Part shown: one piece after another, positions 1 through 6,280 of the stretch
Position numbering within the stretch: position 1 is the stretch's first letter
Layout of the letters: the number at the start of each line of letters is the position of its first letter
Assembly: GCA_945883885.1 (NCBI GenBank)
Contig: CAMCYM010000023.1
Span: forward strand, 1 to 12,575
Length of the DNA: 12,575 bases
Source: Chryseobacterium gleum
Lineage (GTDB): Bacteria; Bacteroidota; Bacteroidia; Flavobacteriales_D; Sanyastnellaceae
Reading direction: 5' to 3'
Position numbers and translations under genes: made by a program
The notes under the pieces: generated by a model
What the model saw: the letters and a program-made list of their open reading frames with translations, nothing else
What the model was told of the DNA's origin: nothing
Databases searched by the model: none

Positions 1-140
1 AAGCCGGCATCGCACGGGTGGTGTACCGCGACGCCTACAAAGACGACAGCGGACTTGTCTTTTTGAACTCTGCGGGGGTGGAAGTTGTCGCTTTCCCACA
101 CGCTTTGCTGCACGACGATGGAGGAAATGCCCCGGGTTGA
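1..140 (+). CDS. dCMP deaminase, C-terminal fragment (partial, 5' end outside window)
   Basis: The frame opening at base 3 is uninterrupted to a TGA and encodes 45 residues beginning AGIARVVYRDAYKDDSG and continuing GLVFLNSAGVEVV. This resembles the tail of the deoxycytidylate (dCMP) deaminase / ComEB family, where an 'AGI..V.Y...Y.D..GL..L...G' stretch follows the zinc site. Such enzymes convert dCMP to dUMP for thymidylate synthesis in the cytoplasm. The zinc-binding HAE and PCxxC motifs would lie upstream of the window, so catalytic residues cannot be checked. The gene overlaps the start of the S41 protease downstream by 14 or 23 nt, which suggests co-transcription. From memory, a deaminase followed by an S41 protease is a recurring order in Flavobacteriales, which supports the call. 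The assignment rests on a short tail only. Confidence 0.7.
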   Translation, partial: AGIARVVYRDAYKDDSGLVFLNSAGVEVVAFPHALLHDDGGNAPG

Positions 141-1755
141 CCCCCCCCGCCAGCCTTGGCAGCCGCTGATCTATGCGGCCTTGGTTGCGGTGGGCCTGTT
201 TCTGGGCTTTTTGCTCGACGGCGGCGGCGGGGGTGGGTTCGGGGGGTCGCGCGGAGCCCTGCAGGAAGTGCTCGACCGCATCGAGGCCATGTACGTCGAT
301 GACATCGAGCGCGACCGGCTTGAACAGGTGGCCGTCGAAGCCATCCTTGCAGAACTCGACCCACATAGCTACTACTTCACAGCAGAGGAACTCGCCGAAC
401 TGGCTGAGCCGATGGAAGGCGGGTTCGAAGGCATCGGCATCGAGTTCGTCATCCAAGACGACACACTCATGGTGGTGGCAGCCATTCCGGGAGGACCGGC
501 TGAGCGCGCGGGCCTGCGTGCGGGTGACCGCATCGTCGAAGTCGACTCCGTCGCCATTTCTGGCCCGGACCTGACGAATGCGCGGGTGGCGGAGTTGCTC
601 AAAGGCCCCCAAGGCACCCACGTAACAGTGGGACTTGCCCGCAAGGGACGCATCCTCCGCCACGACCTCGTGCGCGACCGCATCCCCATCCACAGCGTGG
701 TGGCGGCCTTCGAGGCAGAGCCCGGAATCGGCTACATCAAGGTGGTCCGGTTCGCAGCGAACACCGCCGAAGAATTTGAGAAGGGGATGGGCGATCTCGC
801 CGCGAAGGGCATCCGCAAAGTGGTGGTGGACTTGCGCGGCAACGGAGGCGGCTACCTGAATGCGGTGGTGCCCATGGTGGCCGGATTTTTAGAAAAGGGC
901 CAGCAGGTGGTGTACACCGAGGGCAAGCACGTCGCACGCACGGATTACGAAGCAGAAGAGCCGGGCAAATGGCGGGACTGGGAAGTGGCCGTGCTCATCG
1001 ATGAAGGGTCGGCCTCCGCCAGCGAGATTTTTGCGGGCGCCATCCAAGACAACGACCGGGGGGCCGTCATCGGCCGGAGGAGCTTCGGAAAAGGGCTGGT
1101 GCAGGAGGAGTTTGGCCTGGCAAATGCCGGAGCCTTGCGCCTGACCGTCGCCCGGTTCCATACGCCCACCGGCCGGGCGATCCAGCGTCCGTATGAAGCG
1201 GGCACCGATGCCTACGTGGACGAGCCCGGACAACGGATGGACAGTGGCGAGTTGTTCCACGGGGCCACCGAGGAAGGGCCTGACTCGCTCCGCTACGAAA
1301 CGCCAGGAGGCCGCGTGGTCTATGGCGGCGGCGGCATCGCTCCCGATTTCTTCGTGCCGCTGGACACCGCCGGGATGACGGACCGCGTCGCCGAGTGGAT
1401 TTGGCTCGGCGAAGTGCGCGATGCGTCGTTCAGCTTTGTCGATGCCCGCCGCAAGTCGCTCGAAGGCATCCGCTCGGTGCAGGTGCTCGACCGGACGGTG
1501 CGCGAAGCGGCGCTGTCCGAGTTCCTGCGGACGCGGTCCGGCGAGGGACGGATTGTGCTGGATGCAGCGGAGAGGCAGGTCTTAGGCGACCGGCTGGTCG
1601 CCCAAATCGCCCGCAACCTCCTCGGCGAATCCGCCTTCCACGAATCCGAACTGCGCGGCGACGCGCCGCTCGACCGTGCCCTCGAGGTGTTGCGCCATCC
1701 CGAAGGGTGCGTCGTCCGAAATGGCCGGCTCACGTTCACCCCGAAAACCCCCTAA
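118..1755 (+). CDS. S41 family carboxy-terminal processing protease (PDZ plus tail-specific protease domain)
   Basis: This is a membrane-anchored serine protease that probably acts on periplasmic or envelope proteins. From ATG 118 it has 545 residues. A single N-terminal transmembrane helix lies at about residues 17-33. A poly-glycine linker follows (about 35-43, starting DGGGGGGFGG). A PDZ domain spans about 95-185 (GIGIEF, then AERAGLRAGDRI), followed by the S41 catalytic domain. The Ser-Lys dyad is visible as S300 in EGSASASE and K325 in FGKGLVQ; the 25-residue spacing matches the E. coli Prc and B. subtilis CtpB dyads. A C-terminal extension of about 120 residues after the catalytic domain is usual for Bacteroidota members. 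The frame is open from a TTG at 85, but ATG 118 or 127 gives a normal short cytoplasmic N-terminus before the helix. A GGAGGA lies just before ATG 127, so that start is also possible. Its natural substrate cannot be read from context. Confidence 0.93.
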   Translation: MEEMPRVDPPRQPWQPLIYAALVAVGLFLGFLLDGGGGGGFGGSRGALQEVLDRIEAMYVDDIERDRLEQVAVEAILAELDPHSYYFTAEELAELAEPMEGGFEGIGIEFVIQDDTLMVVAAIPGGPAERAGLRAGDRIVEVDSVAISGPDLTNARVAELLKGPQGTHVTVGLARKGRILRHDLVRDRIPIHSVVAAFEAEPGIGYIKVVRFAANTAEEFEKGMGDLAAKGIRKVVVDLRGNGGGYLNAVVPMVAGFLEKGQQVVYTEGKHVARTDYEAEEPGKWRDWEVAVLIDEGSASASEIFAGAIQDNDRGAVIGRRSFGKGLVQEEFGLANAGALRLTVARFHTPTGRAIQRPYEAGTDAYVDEPGQRMDSGELFHGATEEGPDSLRYETPGGRVVYGGGGIAPDFFVPLDTAGMTDRVAEWIWLGEVRDASFSFVDARRKSLEGIRSVQVLDRTVREAALSEFLRTRSGEGRIVLDAAERQVLGDRLVAQIARNLLGESAFHESELRGDAPLDRALEVLRHPEGCVVRNGRLTFTPKTP

Positions 1756-1760
1756 CTTTT
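1753..1760 (+). promoter_or_regulatory. Possible Bacteroidota -7 element (TAACTTTT) for sodA
   Basis: TAACTTTT matches the Bacteroidota -7 consensus TAnnTTTG at all fixed positions but the last. It starts inside the stop codon of the S41 protease and ends 4 nt before the sodA ATG. If active, it would give sodA its own leaderless or nearly leaderless transcript in addition to read-through from upstream. No clear -33 TTG element is seen. A single short match can occur by chance. Confidence 0.3.
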
Positions 1761-1764
1761 CCCC

Positions 1765-2370
1765 ATGGCATTCGAACTTCCCGCGCTGCCCTATGCGCAC
1801 GACGCACTCGAACCGCACATTGATGCGGAGACGATGCAGATCCACCACGGCAAGCACCACGCGGCCTACACCACGAATTTGAACGCGGCGATTGCCGGTA
1901 CGCCGATGGAGGGCAAGTCCATCGAGGACCTGCTGCGCGGCCACACGGAGGTCCCGGCCGTGCGCAACAACGGCGGCGGATTCTGGAACCACAACCTCTT
2001 CTGGCAGGTGATGTCGCCGCAGGGCGGGGGCCAGCCGGAGGGCGATTTGGCCGCCGCGATCGACCGCGACCTCGGAGGGTTTGACGCGTTCCGCGAAGCA
2101 TTTGCGAAGGCGGCTGCGACACGGTTTGGGTCTGGCTGGGCGTGGCTCTGTGTGAAGGATGGCAAGCTCGAGGTGTGCTCGACGGCAAACCAAGACAACC
2201 CGCTGATGCCGGGCGTCGGCTGCACCGGCACCCCCATCCTCGGCCTCGACGTGTGGGAACATGCGTACTACCTGAAGTACCAAAACCGCCGTCCGGACTA
2301 CATCGCGGCCTTCTTCAACGTCATCCACTGGGCGGAAGTCGCCCGGCGGTACGCAGCGGCGAAGGGCTGA
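1765..2370 (+). CDS. sodA: Superoxide dismutase, Mn/Fe family (Mn-type signature)
   Basis: This enzyme dismutates superoxide to oxygen and hydrogen peroxide. The 201-residue length is normal for the family. All four metal ligands are present: H27 (in QIHHGKHH), H76 (in FWNHNLFW), D162 and H166 (in LDVWEHAYY). The second-sphere Tyr is Y35. The outer-sphere glutamine sits at Q143 in TANQDNPL, while the position before the second ligand is Gly-rich (NGGGFWNH). That is the arrangement of Mn enzymes; Fe enzymes carry the Gln in the NH-motif region. I therefore infer Mn or cambialistic use. No signal peptide is seen, so it is cytoplasmic. It starts 9 nt after the protease stop and lies 13 nt before ispD, consistent with one transcription unit, and it may also have its own promoter over the upstream stop codon. 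Confidence 0.96.
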   Translation: MAFELPALPYAHDALEPHIDAETMQIHHGKHHAAYTTNLNAAIAGTPMEGKSIEDLLRGHTEVPAVRNNGGGFWNHNLFWQVMSPQGGGQPEGDLAAAIDRDLGGFDAFREAFAKAAATRFGSGWAWLCVKDGKLEVCSTANQDNPLMPGVGCTGTPILGLDVWEHAYYLKYQNRRPDYIAAFFNVIHWAEVARRYAAAKG

Positions 2371-2383
2371 TCCCGCAGTACGG

Positions 2384-3061
2384 ATGCGGCAATCGCTGGT
2401 CGTCGTCGCCGGAGGCACAGGCACCCGCATGGGCCTGCCGGTAGCGAAGCAGTTTGTCGAAGTGGAGGGTTCGCCGCTGATGTGGTGGACCCTCCGCCGC
2501 TTCCGGGCGGCCCTCGGTGAGGCGCTCGACGTCACCCTCGTGCTCCACGAATCGCTGTTCGATGCGTGGATGGCGCTCGAAGCCCAGTACGGTGCAGCGG
2601 GCGTGGACCGCGTGGTCGCCGGTGGGGCGGAACGGTTCCATTCGGTCCGCAACGGGCTTGCGGCGGTGCCCGCTGCCTCAGGAGTGGTAGGCATCCACGA
2701 CGCGGTGCGCCCCTTTGTCCCGGCAGACGTGGTCCGGCGCTGCTACGACGAAGCCGCCCGCTGCGGATCAGCGGTGCCCGTGGTGCCGTTGAAAGACAGC
2801 ATCCGTGCCCTCGATGACGACGGTTCCCACGCCGTATCCCGCGATGCCCTGCGCGCGGTCCAAACCCCGCAATGCTTTGACCTTTCGCGCCTCCGCGCGG
2901 CCTACGCCGTGGCGTTCAGCCCGGCATTCACCGACGACGCCTCCGTTTGGGAAGCCGCCGGCGCTTCCGTCCACCTGGTGGCCGGCGACCCCTTCAACCT
3001 CAAGGTCACCACACCCGAAGACCTCATCGTGGCGCGGGCGTTCCTCCGGGAGGGCCACTGA
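2384..3061 (+). CDS. ispD: 2-C-methyl-D-erythritol 4-phosphate cytidylyltransferase
   Basis: IspD transfers CMP from CTP to methylerythritol phosphate in the non-mevalonate (MEP) isoprenoid pathway. The 225-residue length is typical. The CTP-binding loop is VVVAGGTGTRMG (about 6-17), with R15 and K22 in the catalytic positions. HDAVRPF (105-111) holds the metal-binding Asp, VQTPQCF (159-165) is the family signature, and DDAS followed by FNLKVTTPED (204-213) supplies the C-terminal Lys at 207. Two deviations stand out: the usual PKQF reads AKQF, and the Thr of the 'P..DT' motif is Ser (PLKDSI). Both are mild and no catalytic residue is lost. The ATG is 13 nt after the sodA stop. The 3' end overlaps the oppositely oriented CPBP protease gene by 38 nt. 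Confidence 0.95.
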   Translation: MRQSLVVVAGGTGTRMGLPVAKQFVEVEGSPLMWWTLRRFRAALGEALDVTLVLHESLFDAWMALEAQYGAAGVDRVVAGGAERFHSVRNGLAAVPAASGVVGIHDAVRPFVPADVVRRCYDEAARCGSAVPVVPLKDSIRALDDDGSHAVSRDALRAVQTPQCFDLSRLRAAYAVAFSPAFTDDASVWEAAGASVHLVAGDPFNLKVTTPEDLIVARAFLREGH

Positions 3062-4019
3062 CGCCGGCATCGCGCGACAGGCGCCGCGTGGCCTCCATGT
3101 AGGCCCGGGCACGGGGCGACCAGCGCACACCGGATTTCCAGAGGTAGGCCACCACTGCTGCCAGCACGGCGACCGAGATGGTTAGTTCTACCGGATCTAC
3201 CGGCGAAGAAGGGCCGGGCTGCATCACATCGGAGACCCATTCGGGCCCGAACACGTACGCTTTGATGACCATCGCAGCGTTGTTGACGAAGTGGGCGAGC
3301 ATGGCGGGTACCAGCGATCCGCTCAGCACCGTCAGCACCCCGTACACCGCGCCTAAGAAAATCCGCGCGAAAAAGCCGTGGGGTTGGAGGTGCAGGATGC
3401 TGAACTGGATGGCCGTGAGAACAACGGGCACAGCGATTTTGCCCGTCCAGCGGATGAGGTGCTGCTGGATCACGCCGCGGAAGGCCCATTCTTCGCAGAT
3501 GGCGGGGAGCACAGCTACGATTCCAAGAGCGAGCAAGAACTCCCACGGGGAAGTGAACGAGAGCAATTCGATGGTGATGGCGGAGGCCTTCGTTTCCATG
3601 GCAGCGAACTGCTCGGCCCACGGGGTCAGGTCGGACAGGAATCGGTCGAAGCGCGCCACGAGGTCGGCCAGGCTGCCCGCGAAAAACCCGATGAGCAGGG
3701 CCGCGACGGACCACAGCACGAGGGAGGGGCGTTGTGCTTGCATGCGGGGCATCCGCCCGAAGAGCCAGACAAAGGCCCACGAGGCCAGTCCGAAGGAAAG
3801 GAGCTGGTTGACTCCGTTCAGCGTCCAGTGGAGGGTGCGCCCGTGGGGCGAGGAGGGCGTGGCGGCCAGGGCCTGCACCGCCTCGGCATCGAGGCCCCAC
3901 AGCCAGCCCGCAGCAGAGAGGATGAGGGTTGCAGAGGCACCCATTCCCGCCACGACCATGCAGGCGAAGAAGAGGATGCGGACCGGAGACGACATGCCGG
4001 CGAATGCGGTTCGGATCAT
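3024..4019 (-). CDS. CPBP (Abi/CAAX) family intramembrane metalloprotease
   Basis: This polytopic inner-membrane protein of 331 residues belongs to the family of eukaryotic CAAX prenyl endopeptidases and bacteriocin-immunity Abi proteins. The three hallmark motifs are present: EEWAFRG with E176, E177 and R181; FSILH with F206 and H210; and HFVNN with H243 and N247. These form the intramembrane metal and catalytic site. Hydrophobic segments occur at about 14-38, 72-90, 100-122, 160-176, 197-212, 220-245 and 277-295. The soluble C-terminal tail is basic and proline-rich. Substrates of bacterial CPBP proteins are mostly unknown, and prenylated substrates should not be assumed. The last 12 codons overlap the ispD 3' end on the other strand. 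It diverges from dusB across a 30-nt gap. I see no convincing -7 element for it; GAACTTGC at 4037-4044 (minus) is only a weak candidate. Confidence 0.92.
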   Translation of the reverse strand: MIRTAFAGMSSPVRILFFACMVVAGMGASATLILSAAGWLWGLDAEAVQALAATPSSPHGRTLHWTLNGVNQLLSFGLASWAFVWLFGRMPRMQAQRPSLVLWSVAALLIGFFAGSLADLVARFDRFLSDLTPWAEQFAAMETKASAITIELLSFTSPWEFLLALGIVAVLPAICEEWAFRGVIQQHLIRWTGKIAVPVVLTAIQFSILHLQPHGFFARIFLGAVYGVLTVLSGSLVPAMLAHFVNNAAMVIKAYVFGPEWVSDVMQPGPSSPVDPVELTISVAVLAAVVAYLWKSGVRWSPRARAYMEATRRLSRDAGVSGPPGGTPAPR

Positions 4020-4023
4020 GGGC

Positions 4024-4031
4024 TACCTTTG
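4024..4031 (+). promoter_or_regulatory. Bacteroidota -7 promoter element TACCTTTG, upstream of dusB
   Basis: TACCTTTG is an exact match to the Bacteroidota primary-sigma -7 consensus TAnnTTTG. It ends 18 nt before the TTG start of dusB, leaving a leader of only about 12 nt. The preceding -33 TTG element is not obvious, although GTTCGG lies upstream. Its position in the short gap between divergent genes supports a real promoter. Confidence 0.6.
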
Positions 4032-4049
4032 GGGCCGCAAGTTCGAAGT

Positions 4050-5033
4050 TTGGTCCACATCGCCCACCTCCCCATCGCAGACTTTCCGCTGCTGCTCGCT
4101 CCCATGGAGGACGTCAGCGATCCGCCGTTCCGCGCGGTCTGCAAACGCTATGGCGCGGACCTGATGTACACCGAGTTCATCAGCAGCGAGGGGCTCATCC
4201 GCGATGCCGCGAAGAGCAAGGCGAAGCTGGACATCTTCGAATACGAGCGCCCCATCGGGATCCAAATCTTCGGCAGCGACATCGACTCGATGCGGGAAGC
4301 CACGGAAATCGCGACCGCCGCCGGGCCGGACCTGATCGACATCAACTACGGCTGCCCGGTCAAGAAGGTGGCGTGCCGCGGCGCCGGTGCCGGCATCCTG
4401 CAGGACATCCCGAAGATGGTGGCCATGACCGCGGAGATCGTGAAGGCCACGCATCTGCCGGTGACGGTGAAGACGCGGCTGGGTTGGGACGATGCGAGCA
4501 AGAACGTGGTCGAAGTGGCGGAACGCCTGCAAGACGTGGGCATCGCGGCGCTGTCGATCCACGGGCGGACCCGGGCGCAGATGTACAAGGGCGAGGCGGA
4601 TTGGACCCTCATCGGTGAGATCAAGCGCAACCCGCGGATGGCGATTCCGGTCTTCGGCAACGGCGACATCGACTCACCAGAAAAGGCGCTGGAATACCGC
4701 GAGCGTTACGGGGTGGACGGTATCATGATCGGGCGGGCGGCCATCGGGGCGCCCTGGTTTTTCCGCGAGGTCAAGCACTTTTTTGCGACCGGCGAGCGGT
4801 TAGCACCACCGACGATGGCCGAGCGAGTGGAGGCCGCGCGGGAGCATTTCGAGCGGTCGTGCGCATGGAAGGGCGACCGGCTGGGCGTGGTCGAGATGCG
4901 CCGCCACTATGCGAACTACTTCAAAGGCATCGAGCACTTTCGGGAGCATCGGCTGGAGCTGGTCACGCTCGAGGATCCGGATGCGCTGCGGGCTAAGCTG
5001 GATGCGCTCGCGCGCCTCGAGCGGGCTGCGTAA
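4050..5033 (+). CDS. dusB: tRNA-dihydrouridine synthase DusB (TTG start)
   Basis: This flavin enzyme reduces specific uridines in the tRNA D-loop using NADPH. From TTG 4050 it has 327 residues. The TIM-barrel FMN domain starts with FPLLLAPMEDVSDPPF (12-27) and carries TEFISSEGL (41-49). The catalytic Cys is C102 in NYGCPVKKV, KTRLGW and SIHGRTRAQMY follow, and the FMN-phosphate segment is VFGNGDI with DGIMIGRAAIG. The C-terminal helical tRNA-binding region contains HYANYFKG. The frame stays open far upstream because it runs antisense to the CPBP gene. I chose TTG 4050 because the resulting N-terminus (MVHIAHLPIADFPLLL) aligns with the 'MVKIG...FPLLLAPMED' start I recall for Bacteroidota DusB. 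The first ATG, at 4104, would delete the first barrel strand. A TACCTTTG promoter element lies just upstream. The 3' end overlaps the convergent permease gene by 41 nt. Confidence 0.94.
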   Translation: MVHIAHLPIADFPLLLAPMEDVSDPPFRAVCKRYGADLMYTEFISSEGLIRDAAKSKAKLDIFEYERPIGIQIFGSDIDSMREATEIATAAGPDLIDINYGCPVKKVACRGAGAGILQDIPKMVAMTAEIVKATHLPVTVKTRLGWDDASKNVVEVAERLQDVGIAALSIHGRTRAQMYKGEADWTLIGEIKRNPRMAIPVFGNGDIDSPEKALEYRERYGVDGIMIGRAAIGAPWFFREVKHFFATGERLAPPTMAERVEAAREHFERSCAWKGDRLGVVEMRRHYANYFKGIEHFREHRLELVTLEDPDALRAKLDALARLERAA

Positions 5034-6228
5034 GCCGCCGCACCAGCACACGCACCATCAGGGCGGACCCCAGACCGCCGACGCACATGACGACGGCGAA
5101 GACGCCCGCCACATCGCCCGCCGCGAGCCGGACGGGGTAGTGCGGCACGACCGAGCCCTCGAGCGCGAGCCACCCGAAGTGCGTTTGGCCCAGGACGAGC
5201 AGGATGCCGGCCAGCAACCCCGCGCCACCGCCCACCGCGTGGATGATCAGCCCTTGCAGCGAGAATGCGCGCTCTAAGGCGCTGCCCGTCAGCCCGATGG
5301 CTTGGAGCACCGCGATGTCTTCGCGCTTGTCGAGGATGAGCATCGTCAGCGACGCCATCACGTTGAACGCCGCGACGACGAGGATGAAGCTCAAAATCAA
5401 GAAGGTGGCCCACTTTTCTGCCCGGTTCGTGGCGTGGATGAGGCGGTTTTTCTCGGCGCGCGTGCGGAGGCGGGCTTCCGGGCCGAGCTGCAGGAGGGCG
5501 GCCGCGGCTTCGGGGTCGACGCCGTCCGGCGGGCGGACTTCGTACCGGCTCACGTGGCCCGCCCGGTCGAACAGGTCGCGGGCGGCATCGAGGGGCAGCA
5601 GCACGCTCCGCGCATCGATGTCCGCGTTGACGCTGAGCACGTCGCACGCCACCACTTGGCGGGACCGGAAGGCGCGCTCCCCGGACCGCGCCAGCGACTT
5701 GCCCCGGATGGGCGCGCCGAGCGTCAGGACGGCGGCTTGGGAACCATCGACCGCCACCCCGAGCCGGTTGCGGACGCCGGCCCCGAGCGTCGCACACGGC
5801 GCCCCGGCCCAAACTTCCTGCCACGCGCCGCCCATCAGCCCGCGCTCGAGATCGGTCGCTTCTGCAAACCGCGCGTCGATGCCCAGCACCGACACCACCA
5901 CGGGCTCCCCGTCGACCCCCCGCAGCACTGCCTGCTCCTCCACGACCGGCGCGACGATGGCCCCGGGCAACACGGCTTCAATCCACGGCCCGAGCGTGTC
6001 GGACAGCACCGCCCCTTCGGTCGGAACCACGGCCCACTCCGCATCGAGCGTCCCGAACAATTCCTCGACCACATCGCCGATGCCGTTGAACGCGCTGAGC
6101 ACCGCCACCATCGCAGCCGCTACCGCACCGATGACGAACATCGAAATCCCCGAAATCACGTGGATGAGGTTCCGCGATTTGCGGCTGAACACGTAGCGGC
6201 GCGCGAGGCGCAGGGGCAGGTGGACCAT
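4993..6228 (-). CDS. LolC/LolE-like ABC transporter permease (FtsX/MacB fold)
   Basis: This inner-membrane permease of 411 residues has the LolC/E architecture. A short cytoplasmic N-terminus (LARRYVFSRKSRNLIHVISG) precedes TM1 at about 24-46. A periplasmic domain follows at about 47-270. The FtsX domain has three helices at about 273-298, 325-348 and 371-394. The coupling segment LDKREDIAVLQAIG (299-312) is the one that contacts the ATPase in lipoprotein-release transporters. LolCDE extracts outer-membrane lipoproteins from the inner membrane. In Bacteroidota a single LolC/E-like permease is commonly annotated, presumably as a homodimer. No LolD-type ATPase is encoded here, so its partner must be elsewhere. 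Its stop lies within dusB, giving a 41-nt convergent overlap. It diverges from the serine hydrolase, with a TAACTTGC element 7 nt before its ATG. MacB-like export is an alternative role. Confidence 0.87.
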   Translation of the reverse strand: MVHLPLRLARRYVFSRKSRNLIHVISGISMFVIGAVAAAMVAVLSAFNGIGDVVEELFGTLDAEWAVVPTEGAVLSDTLGPWIEAVLPGAIVAPVVEEQAVLRGVDGEPVVVSVLGIDARFAEATDLERGLMGGAWQEVWAGAPCATLGAGVRNRLGVAVDGSQAAVLTLGAPIRGKSLARSGERAFRSRQVVACDVLSVNADIDARSVLLPLDAARDLFDRAGHVSRYEVRPPDGVDPEAAAALLQLGPEARLRTRAEKNRLIHATNRAEKWATFLILSFILVVAAFNVMASLTMLILDKREDIAVLQAIGLTGSALERAFSLQGLIIHAVGGGAGLLAGILLVLGQTHFGWLALEGSVVPHYPVRLAAGDVAGVFAVVMCVGGLGSALMVRVLVRRLTQPARGARAHPA

Positions 6229-6235
6229 CGGTTCG

Positions 6236-6243
6236 GCAAGTTA
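6236..6243 (-). promoter_or_regulatory. Possible -7-like element TAACTTGC for the LolC/E-like permease
   Basis: Read on the minus strand, the sequence is TAACTTGC, which keeps TAnnTT of the Bacteroidota -7 consensus but ends GC in place of TG. It ends 7 nt before the permease ATG, which would mean a leaderless transcript. It shares two bases with the plus-strand TACCTTTA element of the divergent gene. Confidence 0.3.
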
Positions 6244-6249
6244 CCTTTA
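6242..6249 (+). promoter_or_regulatory. Possible -7 element TACCTTTA for the secreted serine hydrolase
   Basis: TACCTTTA matches TAnnTTTG at all fixed positions except the last base. It ends 31 nt before the ATG at 6281, giving a short leader with no evident Shine-Dalgarno sequence. It lies back-to-back with a candidate element on the other strand inside the 52-nt divergent gap. Confidence 0.4.
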
Positions 6250-6280
6250 AACCGATGTGCACCTTCCTCGTCTTGCGCCC

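Noticed and set aside
85..117. TTG 85 as the start of the S41 protease
   Set aside because: It would place 11 extra non-conserved residues before the short cytoplasmic N-terminus, deeper inside the deaminase gene; ATG 118 or 127 fits better.
1582..2694. 370-residue minus-strand frame across the protease, sodA and ispD
   Set aside because: It crosses three well-supported genes on the other strand and has no recognisable domain.
3024..4019. CPBP protein as a phage abortive-infection or bacteriocin-immunity gene
   Set aside because: No phage-defence or bacteriocin genes are near; it sits among housekeeping genes, so the family name Abi should not be read as function.
3378..4049. Long open frame fused upstream of dusB on the plus strand
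   Set aside because: It is antisense to the CPBP protease, low-complexity in content and polar-rich, with no homology I recognise; it is open only because of GC-rich codon structure on the other strand.
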